Source: Apostichopus japonicus (taxonomy: Eukaryota; Echinodermata; Holothuroidea; Aspidochirotida; Stichopodidae). Taken from it: a stretch of DNA of 62,000 nt. A program made the translations under genes and the position numbers. The notes below the pieces were generated by a model. That model worked only from the letters and a program-made list of their open reading frames with translations, had not been told where the DNA came from and made no database searches. The stretch is taken from assembly GCF_037975245.1 (NCBI RefSeq), contig NC_092562.1, positions 12,600,001 through 12,662,000 of the forward strand, given 5' to 3'. How positions within the stretch are numbered: the first letter of the stretch is position 1; each line of letters opens with the position of its first letter. Shown here piece by piece: positions 35,652-46,926 of the stretch.

Positions 35652-36002
35652 TTCTTCAGAATATTCGTCTCGTCAATGGAAGCACATCGAATGTTGGAAG
35701 AGTCGAAGTAATGGTGAATGGTGAATGGGGTACGGTTTGTGACGACTTGTGGGATATAAGCGATGCACAGGTTGTTTGCACACAACTTGGTTTTACCGGG
35801 GCGATCACAGAGAGACGCTACGCTTACTTTGGTGAAGGATCTGGAAGGACTTGGTTAGATAATGTCGAATGCATCGGGACTGAGGGAACGTTACAAGATT
35901 GCCCAAAAAATAACATTGGTGAAGAAAATTGTGGTCACCACGAGGATGCCGGTGTTGAGTGTACACCAATAGGCACTGGCAGTACAACAACACTAACATA
36001 TG
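35652..36002 (+). CDS. SRCR domain exon 6
   Basis: The 117-residue exon begins VLQNIRLVNG, unlike the VIENIRLV of its sisters. It has VVCTQLGF (Thr for Arg), the loop ITERRYAYF, QDCPKNNIGEENCGHHEDAGVEC and a Thr-rich linker GTGSTTTLTYG. Six cysteines. Acceptor TGCATTGCAG, donor TATG|GTGAGT, phase 1. It directly precedes the Frizzled CRD exons. Confidence 0.9.
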
Positions 36003-36185
36003 GTGAGTCATAATGTTAACAACACACGTACTAATGGTATTGAACAATATGATCACTGAAATCAATAGTAAGGTTTTCATAATGTACAAAACTTATCCCA
36101 TGTAGTGCAATTTCCAAAACGCATTGGTTTAACTTTGTGAGGTCACTTTCGTTGTATGAGTAAATTAAATTGTAAATGACTTTAC

Positions 36186-36590
36186 AGGTGCGACTTCTTA
36201 ACTGGGTTCGATGGCATAGACTTTAGTAAGTCGTGATAAGACTTTTGACCTTAGGACGTTCTCGACTTGGTTGTGCAAAGTGGCTGGATGGATCTGTGTG
36301 CTACGATAATAATGAAGATATCGTGCAGAGAGTCACAGTTTCTGTCCTCCCAAGACGACAGCTCTCAGCCTTCATGTGCATTTTACTCCGGATCAAGATC
36401 ATGAAGAACCAGGAAGTTTCATTACTTGATCATAACCTACGTTACGTGACAATGAGCGGAATATCCAAAAACATCGGTATTGGAGCAATGGCGCCGTTAA
36501 GAACATCGATTTGTGGGTAGGGCGGGGGGGGGGTGGTTGGGGCAAACTTCGAGAGGCAATGATTGCAGGGTGTGGCAACCCATACAAAGT
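36186..36590 (+). repeat. Partial SRCR-upstream spacer in front of the first FZ exon
   Basis: GTGCGACTTCTTAACTGGGTTCGATGGCATAGAC and following match the start of the spacer at 34742, but no SRCR exon follows. A poly-G tract and a (GT)-rich stretch lead instead into the FZ exon at 36851. The quoted landmark is GTTCTCGACTTGG near 36259. Confidence 0.65.
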
Positions 36591-36850
36591 TGTGCCGAAA
36601 GATGAAACTCGTAACCTATAGGCACTCATGATGGCGTAATTGCGTGTGTGGGCGTGAGGGTGCGTGGGTGAGTGTGAGTGCGTTTGTGACGCCCAGCTTG
36701 CAAACACGATATTTTAAGAAGAGAAGGTCAGACTGGGGCCACCGTTTTGAATGAAATAACCATATATTTACGCCTAGTGTCATTTAACGACCTTCTAATC
36801 ATCGTATTGTGTCTATCGACGACTTTTAATGTGTTATTTGTTTTCCATAG

Positions 36851-37219
36851 ACTTGACAGAAACCAGCGAAACTTGTCAACCACTCCGTGTTCCATCTTGC
36901 TCTCACATGCCTTACAAATTTACTGAAATACAAAGCACAACGCAGGAGCAGACTGAATCACTGATGCAAAATTACCTTCCTCTAATTCAGCTTGGTTGTT
37001 CTTCGGCGTTGACTAACTTTTTCTGTAGTATTCATGCACCCCCGTGTAGTGTCAATGGAATACCCAGCTTCCCTTGTCGAGAAATGTGTGAAGCCGCTAT
37101 AAATGGCTGTCCTGTTCTGCAGCAAGCACCTGCAGCCCAGTCAGTGGATTGTCATCTCTTTCCGCCAAGATCGTCTGGTATGTGTGTCTACGTGGAGACA
37201 GAAATGAACCAACCATCAG
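36851..37219 (+). CDS. Frizzled-type cysteine-rich domain (FZ) exon 1
   Basis: The 123-residue exon has the ten cysteines of a Frizzled CRD in order: ETCQPLRVPSC, PYKFTEIQ, LGCSSALTNFFC, IHAPPC, FPCREMCEAA, NGCPVLQQ, VDCHLFP and GMCV. The CxxLxxFxCSxxxPxC and PCRxxCExA patterns are diagnostic. In other proteins this fold binds Wnt lipids or mediates dimerisation. There is no seven-helix region, so this is a CRD module in a secreted mosaic and not a Frizzled receptor. Acceptor TTTTCCATAG, donor ATCAG|GTATGA, phase 1. Confidence 0.9.
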
Positions 37220-38071
37220 GTATGACCGACGATATGTATATATCTGTATCGGTTTGAGAAGTGAAGGAGTCAGACCTATATTCATTGCTGATGAAAATAT
37301 CCACCTGTGCCATCTTGCCCTCGGGGGTCTTCTGAATTATTCCAAACATTTTCCAAAAATAAAGACAAGGAAAACTATCCAATGAAACGATAAAAAAAAT
37401 AACTCAAACAAGCACATACCCAAAGAGACCAAACATATATAATATTGTCGATCATTTTAATTAGGGACAAAGCAACTTACTCTGTTCCCAGAATGCTAAC
37501 CTCAGTCACGTCTGTATATTCATTGGCAGATCAGGGCCCATCAGTTATGATGTAAAGGTGATGCTGTTAAGTTTTCTTGATTGGCATCATCCCGGTAGAA
37601 ACACAAGTAGTAACATGTAACGTGCTGTGTCATTCTCATTCACGATGCATAACAATACGATTATCCTTTTAGTTCTCAAATATTCTCTTCGCCGAAAATG
37701 GTAGCAATGATGAGCTGGGGTATGTGGAAATATGACGTTCACCCACATCGAGCTCAGCAAAAATTTAAAAATGTTATGTATAGAAATAATGGTGCCCATC
37801 AGCATTTCCTCGGTGATCGATGTAGAGAAGGTAAAGTGATCCGCAGTGATCGAATTAGAAAGGTTATATAAGCAAATCATGTCCACCCGGTGTTACTGTT
37901 ACGATGTAACTATTACGATGTTACTGTTTATCAATGTACCTCTTTATTACCTTTCACCATTTTCAAGTTAAATAACCTAACCATATGTTTCCTTCTAGTG
38001 TCATTAAACGACCTTCTAATCATCGTATTGTGTCTATCGACGACTTTTAATGTGTTATTTGTTTTCCATAG
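37220..38071 (+). other. Intron between the two FZ exons
   Basis: The last ~90 bp (from about 37985) repeat the sequence before the first FZ exon (TGTCATTTAACGACCTTCTAATCATCG in the first, with one change in the second; shortened landmark ACGACCTTCTAATCATCG). The middle is unique and has no recognised exon. Confidence 0.5.
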
Positions 38072-38440
38072 ACTCGGCAGAAGCCAGCGAAACTTGTCAA
38101 CCACTCCGTGTTCCATCTTGCTCTCACATGCCTTACAACTTTACTGATATGCAAAACACAACGCAGGAGCAGATTGAATCACTGATGCAAAATTACCTTC
38201 CTCTAATTCAGCTTGGTTGTTCTTCGGCGTTGACTAACTTTTTCTGTAGTATTCATGCGCCCCCGTGTAGTGTTAATGGAATACCCAGCTTCCCTTGTCG
38301 AGAAATGTGTGAAGCCGCTATAGATGGCTGTCCTGTTCTGCAGCAAGCACCTGCAGCCCAGTCAGTGGATTGTCATCTCTTTCCGCCAAGATCGTCTGGT
38401 ATGTGTGTCTACGTGGAGACAGAAATGAACCAACCATCAG
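38072..38440 (+). CDS. Frizzled-type cysteine-rich domain (FZ) exon 2
   Basis: A close duplicate of the exon at 36851 with few changes (for example DSAEASETC for DLTETSETC, NFTDMQNTTQ for KFTEIQSTTQ, AIDGC for AINGC). All ten cysteines are kept, with identical length and splice sites. The changes cluster in the first third, near the groove side of the fold, while the core is unchanged. It is separated from FZ exon 1 by about 850 bp. Confidence 0.9.
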
Positions 38441-38823
38441 GTATGACCAACGATATGTATATGTCTGTGTCAAGGAATAAATGTAGTGAAAAGTATTTGG
38501 CCCTTCGCCCTTCCCTCTCACCCTCACTCCGCTCCCCCCCCCCCCCTATGCTATGACCACGTTATTGACCAAAGAAAGTAAATCAGACCTCACATTCATC
38601 ACAGCATTTTGACGCAAAAGCACGCACGTGCTGTTTCTCCAATATATGAACAGTGGTAGAATTATCTGAACGTTATAACGTTTAATTATCATTAATTATT
38701 TTTTTAATTATTATTATTGGTTTCGATGATAATCGTAACCTTTGCATTCATGATGGCGTATGGGTGTTTGTGTGTGAGTGTGCGTGTGTGTGTGTATGTA
38801 TGTGTGAGTGCGTTTTTGACGCC

Positions 38824-39232
38824 CAGCTTGTAAACACGATATCTCAAGAAGGGAAGATCAGACCAACCTTATATTTGGTGTGTAGAAGTACCACACTGGG
38901 TACAAGAAGCCTTTTATTTTTGGTGGAGGTCAAATGTCATTTGGGGTCACCAGGGGTCAAATTCTCAAGATGGGAAGCATGGGCAGACTTCATATTTAGT
39001 GTGTAGAAATACCACATTAAGTACAAAACGTCTATTGTTGTTGGTGGAGGGCAAAGGTCATTTGGGGTCACCAGGGGTCAATTTGAAAACCTTGTAATCA
39101 CGATATCTCACTACTGGAAGCTTAGGCCGACCTCTTATTTAGTGTGTAGAGGTACAACATTGACTTAAAGAAGCCTCTTGTTTTTGGTGGAGGTCAAAGG
39201 TTCATGAGGTCATCAGAGGTCAAATCGTGAAA
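38824..39232. repeat. Tandem repeat with AGGTCA half-sites
   Basis: Three diverged units of about 120-145 bp each end in GGTGGAGGTCAAA, GTCATTTGGGGTCACCAGGGGTCA or similar. The third unit has an exact direct repeat AGGTCA-TCAG-AGGTCA (39207-39222), a DR4 spacing; the first two have GGGTCACCAGGGGTCA. A partial unit lies before FZ exon 1 (36690-36735). Confidence 0.75.
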
Positions 39233-39239
39233 CCCTTGT

Positions 39240-41340
39240 AAACATTTACACCCTCACTATATATTACGTCAGATTCATGAAGAAAACTGCTCATATGTTA
39301 CATCATCGAAATCACAATGCACTTTTGCAGTTTGGTTTCAGTGCAATTTATCGCTTCAACAAACGGGCTCTTTTATAGATTAATAAAACGAAGAAACGCA
39401 AAAGGGTATTTCTTCCCAAACGGGACAATTGCAATATATCAAAGGTGGTTTTTGCACTCATTTTGTACTCAGCAGGGGACGATTTGGACCACAAGCACAG
39501 GTTTTACCAAGTCCCATGCCCTTTTTTCAACCTCACACAACGTATTTATACGCAAAATACGTTAGAGTTACTTACATGTAGATCTCATTTATAGTCTAAA
39601 TATGGCTAAGAGATGCGTCCTTTGACGTCTGAATTTTAATACTTGTTTATCTGGGGTGGACCCCATACCCCCATCCCCCAATTGATCAGAATTTTTTTCA
39701 ATTACGCAAGGGCAGCAACTCGTGATGAAATCATTGTTTCACTTCTCTTTTCATATTCATCATTATTTACTCGCAAAATCATGCGTTTATAGAGCCTCTG
39801 TTATATACCTAACTTATAGTGTGAGTATGCAAGAGAGAACACCATTTAACGTCTAAAAATCTTTTCATGGGGAGGACCCCACAATGCCCTGCGTGGGAGT
39901 CGGTTCTCATTACCAAGAAACAGCACTCACTCCTTTATAAAATCCTTTATTCCCCATTAGTCCTTCCATAAAGATTCACGCCACTACCAAACAACAAAGC
40001 ATTCCCTCCCACTAACCCAACTTCTCCCACCTTCGAAATCCTAAACACGACTCTGATGTTTACGCCAAACCATTTCCTTGACTCTTCGTATTCTTATACT
40101 ACGAATCCTGTTGATTGAGAAATTTTTGATTGGCAATATTTCAGAGCAATTTATCCATTTGTTTGTGCGCAAAATATAAAACACATATAATAACGGTGTC
40201 ATTTCCTTTCCTCTCCTTTTTTCCATTTGCCAATTAATGGTCCTTAGCAGATATTGTTTGTTACAATATGTTAGAAAGTTGTAAATATTTGATTTGAAAA
40301 AAATCAAGATAAAAAATATTATTATTACTAATAAACAATAATAGCAAATTGAAATAAATTGAAAAGTCAAAAGGATGTGTTCTTAAATACATAAATGCAG
40401 GGCTGATATTGTAGTATATTTAAACCAGAATGCAAAACTGTATAACGGTTTGATGGATGACTTCATCATGAAAGGATATGAGCCAATGTTACCCTTGTAA
40501 GATATCTTGAAAATGCTTTGTTTATATGAGTTCTGCAGCTACTTTTGACCCTTTATGAATTTTGAGCTCACAAAATGTAATACTCAAAATGACACCTCAT
40601 GGAAGTAGGAGACTTTAATTACCATTCCTTATGTAGGGTGCTCACGTTTTCACATTTGAGCCAATTGACGTACTTCGGTGAAGTTTGGTTCATATTCTGT
40701 CGAATACTATGTTTGCATGAAGGAATTGCGTGAGAGCGCACTGAGTGACCGACTGTCCTTGTTTAAACCTTTGTTCACATCTTAACAAAGGGATGGGACA
40801 TGAAGATCATAATCTTCATGTATTCTAGTAAATGGGTGTGACGTAATCCCTACAGTATAATGATCGCAACTTGAACCGAATTACCCCTGATTTTTTCCAG
40901 AAATGAATTGATTTCAATGGTTTGTTAGCACTAATTACTGTAGGATGTACACCCCTTTATTAAGCCTGCGAAAAAAATTCCGATACTCTAGTATTCCGGG
41001 AAATTTTCCTCAAAGTGGGAACACTGTCACGAACTTATCTTATGTAATGGATCGTTGTAATTATCACTGGGGATAATCTATGTCCCATTGCAAGTAAAAA
41101 ACAACCAATAGTATATGTACTTTGTCATTAGTAATAGGTTTGATTAATACCTTACTATAGAACGAAAACATACCAAAATTATTCCTGTGCCAAATCTGCT
41201 GAAATCTTGTGAATATCACTTTTGAGTTGAGCTTACCCCAAATCTGCTCACGAAAGTTGCACCCAAAGCATAACAGAACTACACGCAACTTGTTTACTGT
41301 CGCCGTACCAAAGAGAAAGGTTCAAGAGCTGAAATCGGAA
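39240..41340. other. 2.1-kb stretch with no gene recognised
   Basis: AT-rich sequence with scattered short frames on both strands (the longest, 40041-40370 on the -, is low-complexity Ile/Phe-rich). It has no cysteine modules, SRCR or FZ signatures. If the modular region is two genes, the boundary would most likely lie here, but I found no signal peptide or poly-A pattern that settles it. Confidence 0.4.
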
Positions 41341-41342
41341 TC

Positions 41343-42560
41343 GCCTCCAACAATGTAGGTCATTCTCACAAGTTGTATTCCCCACACAAACTCTTCCATG
41401 TAGTCCTTTTTACAGAGAATGCCATCTAACTTTACAGCAAGCCTGGATAACAAGTAAAAATTTGACTTGATCAAATCTCTCACGAGTATCATTATTTCCC
41501 AAAATGACGGGAAAATTAAGATGGAAGACATTTTGCTACTCACACAAAGGCATATACTGGTCATGAGTACTACAAAATTGAAAAACAAATTTCATGATCA
41601 ACGCATATGATCTGTGACCTACATTTCATCATAACTGAAAACTTTACAGGCCCTGTTTTACGTCATGACATGACGACAGAAATATTTCTCCTGAACATTT
41701 CTCCTGATGGTTCACCATCATTCAAACGTAATATGGACAAACGCTCTAGTAGCAGCCATTTTTTATTACGTTCTCAGAAAACTTCCTCTCGTGACCTCGA
41801 ATAACCATCAAAATGATTAAACATTCATGTACGAAAGCCTACATTACACAAACCACTCGCGACATGACAGGCGAATCGAATGAAAACTGACGAAATGGCA
41901 GTCAATCAAACACGGTGGCAAAAAGTGACCGAATATTGGCAGAATCGCACGATCGCTATAGCTCAGCTGAGCTTAGCTAACAATACGAAAAGGCAGAGAA
42001 ACGGAATCTCTCATTACATCATTAATTAGTGTAATCAATTACCACTTTTAAATCTTAACAAAATTGTTTTTCTGCATAACCACTGTGCACCGTAGCTTTG
42101 AACCATGGATATTTTATACCCTGGTTGACTATACGCACTGTCAGTCAGTTTACTTCGTATGAATATATACCGCGTATAGTTTAGTCCTTTTTGTTCTTTA
42201 CTATGTAGCCGGTGATTCCGGTCACTGGTTTATGGAGGGAGTACACCAGAAATGCTGCGAATATCGTCTCCTTGCCTTTTTCTTTTTGACGAATTAATTG
42301 ACATGTAAAATATACACGCTTTGCACATTCATTACATCTGAACTTAATGTCGCGATGTACCGAGGTTTATCAAACATATATTCCCATGTCTCAGTGAACA
42401 CGAACAACCTTAATCACACTGAGTAAAGGGGATATTATACGGCGGAGTTATTTTATCCGGTAGGATGTTTTAAACTAAACTAAAATCCCCCCCCCCACCC
42501 TTCCCGGAAAAAAACACATGGGAAATTTTACAAAATCAAACCAGAAACCTGTTTGATGAC
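41343..42560 (+). repeat. Orphan SRCR-downstream spacer without its SRCR exon
   Basis: This matches 12681-14060 from its first bases (GTAGGTCATTCTCACAAG against GTAGGTTATTCTCACAAG), that is, from the SRCR donor onward, but no SRCR exon precedes it. It carries most of the later landmarks (ATGACGGGAAAATTAAG, CGAATCGAATGAAAA, ACCGCGTATAGTTTAG). The breakpoint at the donor points to a duplication or deletion ending at the exon edge. Confidence 0.75.
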
Positions 42561-42900
42561 GCTGGGCATTATAGACAGTGACAAAAGAATTCGAGAAGCT
42601 ATGGCAGGGTACTTTGACAATGAAGGTAAAGTGTTCTAATCATGCTTCACACAGGCAAATAGAATACAAGTTTTGGACATCTTAAAATGTACCACCGGAT
42701 TGGCTAAACAGAAAGATTTAACTTCATTTTACTGTCATTATTTTGCCAAGTTAAATCCAACATGTCCTTGGTCCTGACCAATAAGAGTGTAACCCCCCCC
42801 CCCCACCCTATCGACTTCCATGCTTGTGGTCACACCAACAAGTCTGCGTCATTATTTGAAGAAGAAACAAATGTTTCAAATTCGAGTTTGGCAAAATTAG

Positions 42901-42958
42901 TGTGGCTTCACCTCGAACCATTGTGACTCCGAAGAGTGTATTGATGATAGAAACCATG
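42901..42958 (+). pseudogene. Truncated hevein-like exon (3' third only)
   Basis: TGTGGCTTCACCTCGAACC onward encodes CGFTSNHCDSEECIDDRNHG with a good donor (CATG|GTGAGT). The first two thirds and the acceptor are missing, and one cysteine is now Ser (CDS for CDC). It stands where a hevein array would follow the orphan spacer, so this is a decayed duplicate of the SRCR-spacer-hevein segment. Confidence 0.7.
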
Positions 42959-43251
42959 GTGAGTCTAACCCAACAAGTTGTTTTGAAATGATAACTTAAT
43001 TAGTGTCGGGCTAGACTAGGCGAGCTTGCAGATTAAAGTTAACGTAGGCTAGTATATCATTAGCTACCAAATATTAATAGACACATAAACGTTGAAGAAT
43101 TTTCCCATTGCTTAAGCTTTTATTTTCTACGAGTCATTATGCTAATCAAAATCATTTCCAAACATTTTTTTCCAAACGTCCATAGCTTTCCGTTAATTTT
43201 AATGACTTGTTGTAATATTTGTGTTCGTTATTTGGTTTAACTTTCAACAAG

Positions 43252-43446
43252 GTTCGCAAACTACAGTTCAACCAGTTTTTTCGAAGTTTAGAGATGACTA
43301 TCAATGCGGTGGTAATTGGCTCGCACCAAATGGAGAGGTAGCTGAATGCGACCCCGACGGTATTTACCCGTGTTGTTCCCCGGCTAACTGGTGTGGAATA
43401 ACGGTGGACCACTGTGATTGCGATGGTTGTATTGATTATAGAAGAG
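43252..43446 (+). CDS. Hevein-like domain exon with N-terminal extension (copy a)
   Basis: The 65-residue exon has a short Ser/Thr/Gln stretch (GSQTTVQPVFSKF), then RDDYQCGGNW, LAPNGEVAECDPDG, IYPCCSPANWCG, VDHCDCDGCIDYRR. Eight cysteines. The donor GAG|GTAAGA is strong and phase 1. The acceptor I chose follows TTTCAACAAG; alternatives inside (ACAG near 43266 or CCAG near 43274) would also keep phase 1 and shorten the extension. It heads a 1.46-kb hevein + SRCR tandem duplication. Confidence 0.8.
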
Positions 43447-43884
43447 GTAAGATTATTTAGCGACTTACAGTAATTTACAATAACGAAATACAATAATTGC
43501 GTATAACAGGCTAGCAGCCCCTTGTTCCTGCCCTCGTTCCAATATATTTTAGTATTATGATCATTCGACTTGTAATGTGTACTTAAGTATGGTGTTTTCA
43601 AAATTTGCTTGAATTGAATTAAGCAGTTACCAACATGAATCCACAAATCGTCGTTAATTTTCTAACAATTTTAGTATAATATCCAATTGAATATACAAAA
43701 TTGGTATCATAACTGTAAGTGAATTATCGTCATATTGCAATGTTTCATTACCAGAACCGAGAGCAAGGACTACTCTGCCATTACCTTTCTCCAATTAAAG
43801 AGAAACGTACCGATATAGTTGTGATTTTTAGGGACAAAGTGATAAACTGTCTTAACAGCAATGGTAATATTATCTTTACTGCAG

Positions 43885-44232
43885 TTATTGAGAATATTCG
43901 TCTCGTCGATGGAAGCACGTCGAATATTGGAAGAGTTGAAGTAATGGTGAATGGTGAATGGGGTACGGTTTGTGACGACTTCTGGGACATAAACGATGCA
44001 CAGGTTGTTTGCAGACAGCTTGGTTTTACCGGGGCGATCACAGAGAGAGGCTACGCTTACTTTGGTGAAGGATCTGGAAGGACTTGGTTAGATAATGTCG
44101 AATGCATCGGGACTGAGGGAACGTTACAAGATTGCCCGAAAAATAACATTGGCGATGAAAATTGTGGTCACTACGAGGATGCCGGTGTTGAGTGTACACC
44201 AATAGACACGGAAAGCAGAACAACAACAACTG
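43885..44232 (+). CDS. SRCR domain exon 7
   Basis: 116 residues: VIENIRLVDG, SNIGRVEVMVNGEWGTVC, DINDAQVVCRQLGF, loop ITERGYAYF, EGSGRTWLDNVEC, QDCPKNNIGDENC, GHYEDAGVEC, then a Thr-rich linker DTESRTTTTG. Six cysteines. Acceptor CTTTACTGCAG, donor CTG|GTGAGT, phase 1. Its 1.46-kb sister is at 45345. Confidence 0.9.
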
Positions 44233-44707
44233 GTGAGTAAAAAAAAGGAACAAACAGGCACTAATTGAATTTAAATAATTACCGTAACTTGTGGTAAATT
44301 AAACAACGTGGTGACTGTAAAAATGTAAAATTGCAATAACTGTTTTATCTAACTTTCCGTTTAATGCATATTCCAGTATATATTGGATTTAGGTAATCAC
44401 TTTCGCCATATGAGTAAAGTGTAATATATTTTTCCTCACTAATGACGTAACTTCAAATACAGCAGTTCCGAGAATTTTACCAAGACTGCCCTCAACCCAA
44501 ATTTCGTTTCGGAAGCTGTGATCACAAGGAGAACACTTGTGTGTAGTGTGCACCATTAGTCACCAATAGTACAGATATGGCGCTCATAAAGAGTAAATTA
44601 TTTATTATTCATAAAGAATTGAAATGAAATGAAGCGTCCCTAGATTTACGTGAATTTTATTTGACTCGTAATTTTTGTGTTCATTATTTATTTTAACTTC
44701 CAAAAAG
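44233..44707 (+). other. Intron with upstream part of the duplicated unit
   Basis: This corresponds to 45693-46130 in the next unit (shared landmark ACAGCAGTTCCGAGAA). A short cysteine-bearing frame near 44500-44560 (GTGTAGTGTGCACCATTAG) looks like a scrap of SRCR 3' sequence but has no usable frame. Confidence 0.45.
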
Positions 44708-44908
44708 GTTCGCAAACTACAGTTCCACCAGTTCTTTCGAAGTTCAGAGACGACAATCACTGCGGTGGTGATTGGCTCGCACCAAATGGAGAAGTAGCTG
44801 AATGCGACCCCGACGGTAGTTACCCGTGTTGTTCCCTGTCTAACTGGTGTGGAAACAGGGCGCTCCACTGTGATTGCGATAGTTGTATTGATTATAAAAG
44901 AAGTAAAG
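44708..44908 (+). CDS. Hevein-like domain exon with N-terminal extension (copy b)
   Basis: The 67-residue exon is a sister of 43252 at 1456 bp spacing. It reads GSQTTVPPVLSKF, RDDNHCGGDW, APNGEVAECDPDG, SYPCCSLSNWCGNRALHCDCDSC, IDYKRSKG. The second half has changed more than the first (Ser-Leu-Ser-Asn for Ser-Pro-Ala-Asn, Asn-Arg-Ala-Leu for Ile-Thr-Val-Asp), while all eight cysteines are kept. Donor AAAG|GTAAGA, phase 1; the acceptor has the same uncertainty as copy a. Confidence 0.8.
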
Positions 44909-45344
44909 GTAAGATTACTTAGCGATTTGCAATAATTTACAATAACAAAACACAATAATCGTGTGTAGCAGACTAGCAGCCCCTTGTTCCTGCCCTCGTT
45001 CCAATATATTTTAGTATTATGATCATTCGACTTTTAATGTGTACTTAAGTAGTGTTTTCCAAATTTGCTGGAATTGAATTAAGCAGTTACCAACATATAT
45101 CCACACATCGTCGTTAATTGTCTAACAATTTTAACATAATATCCAATTGAATATACAAAATTGGTATCATAATTGTAAGTGAATTATCGTCATGTTGCAA
45201 TGTTTCATTACCAGAACCGAGGGCAAGGACTACTCTGCCAATATTTTTCTCCAATTAAAGAGAAACGTACCTGTATGGTGGTGATTTTTAGGGACAAAGT
45301 TATAAACTGTCTCAATAGCAATGGTAATATTATCTTTACTGCAG

Positions 45345-45692
45345 ATATTGAGAATATTCGTCTCGTCAACGGAAGCACGTCGAATGTTGGAAGAGTCGAA
45401 GTAATGGTGAATGGTGAATGGGGTACGGTTTGTGATGACTTGTGGGATATAAGAGATGCAAATGTTGTTTGCAGACAACTTGGTTTTACTGGGGCGATCA
45501 CAGAGAGACGCTACGCTTACTTTGGTAAAGGATCTGGAAAGATATGGTTAGATAACGTCCAATGCATCGGAACTGAAGGAACGTTACAAGATTGCCCGAA
45601 AAAAGTCGATGATGGGGATTGTTTTAGCCACTCGGAGGATGCCGGTGTTGAGTGTACACCTCTAGACACGGAAAGCACAACAACAACGAATG
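45345..45692 (+). CDS. SRCR domain exon 8
   Basis: 116 residues, the duplicate of 43885. It starts DIENIRLVNG, has DIRDANVVCRQLGF, loop ITERRYAYF, GKGSGKIWLDNVQC (more basic than its sisters) and QDCPKKVDDGDCFSHSEDAGVEC, where sisters have NNIGDENCGHYEDAG. Six cysteines. Acceptor CTTTACTGCAG, donor ATG|GTGAGT, phase 1. Confidence 0.9.
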
Positions 45693-46121
45693 GTGAGTAA
45701 AAAAAGGAACAAACAGGCACTAATTGAATTTAAATAATTACCGTAACTTGTGGTGAAATAAACAACGTGGTGACTGTAAGAATGTAAAATTGCAATAACT
45801 GTTTTATCTAACTTTCCGTTTAATGCAAATTCCAGTACATATTGGATTTAGGTAATTACTTTTGTCGTATGAGTAAAGTGTATTATATACTACCTCACTA
45901 ATGACGTAACTTTGAATACAGCAGTTCCGAGAAATTATACCAAGACTGCCCTCAACATAAATTTCGGAGAGCACAGGTGTGTAGTGTGCACCATTAGACA
46001 CAGAGCACAGCAAGTGCGGATGGGATGTTGGTGAATATAAAATGAAGCGTCCATGTATTTCCTTGAAGTTTAATTGCCTTGTTGTAATATTTGTGCTCAT
46101 TATATGTTTTAACTTTAAACA

Positions 46122-46202
46122 TGGTTCGCAAACTAAAGTTCCACCAGATCTTACGAAGTTTAAAAACGACTTTCAATGCGGTGGTGATTGTTTCACATCT
46201 TG
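46122..46202 (+). pseudogene. Truncated third hevein-like exon copy
   Basis: GGTTCGCAAACTAAAGTTCC and following match the start of the exons at 43252 and 44708, through KNDFQCGGD, and then break off at 46190 into unrelated sequence with a stop. The acceptor base has also changed (ACATG for ACAAG). It marks the end of a third, incomplete 1.46-kb unit. Confidence 0.75.
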
Positions 46203-46926
46203 ATTATGAATCAATGTAATATAATTTGACTATGTTCTTTAATTGGATCTATTTAAATGATTTTAGTAGTAAGAACTTAGCGTAAGTACCAATGACTGTC
46301 AGTCACCCCCACCCCCTGGGGCCTCACCATTGGGGCCAGTCTCTACCGTCGGTCAGGAAAAGACAATCGGTATCAAATCGATCTACTGTACACCAGGTTG
46401 ATAACAATGATTTATAAGTTTAGGGTTACAAGTGGTTCCTTTACGAAAGATGCGGCAAGTACGGGCCAAATTGGAGAGCAATAGACCCAAATCACGGTAC
46501 TTATCTAAAATCTAGAGTAAATCCCTCAGACAGCAGCATAGGTATGCTACTGCAGTGGGTGCGGCCATTTAGGCAAGAACACCATTATAATAAAACACTA
46601 GTTTTCAAAAGCCGGCCAGGAAAAATTAAATTCTCTTCCGATACCCACCTAAATGGAAATTCAGATCAACCCTGTATTCAACAGGTAACTATGAGAGTGT
46701 CATATCCGCGCGTCTAGATATTACAAACAATTATACAAAACATTCTCACCCAGGCCCACTTCTTCATTGGTCACGTGTGGGGGGGGGGCAGTTATGATGC
46801 ATTTTATGTTCCCTCCTACTCTCGGGCTTTACTATACCATTGAGCTCTCTGATTACGCTCATACTTTGAGATTATCTCACTGTGATGTTCCAAACATTAT
46901 CAATGTGAGATTTTTTTCCATTGTAG
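46203..46926 (+). other. Intron, no exon recognised
   Basis: Sequence between the broken unit and the next, more diverged SRCR exon. A poly-G run lies near 46780. No module signature is seen. Confidence 0.4.

Noticed and set aside
40041-40370. 109-residue - strand frame rich in Ile/Phe/Tyr, possibly a membrane protein
   Set aside because: The composition follows the AT-rich DNA, there is no splice or domain support and the C-terminal half is basic and low complexity.
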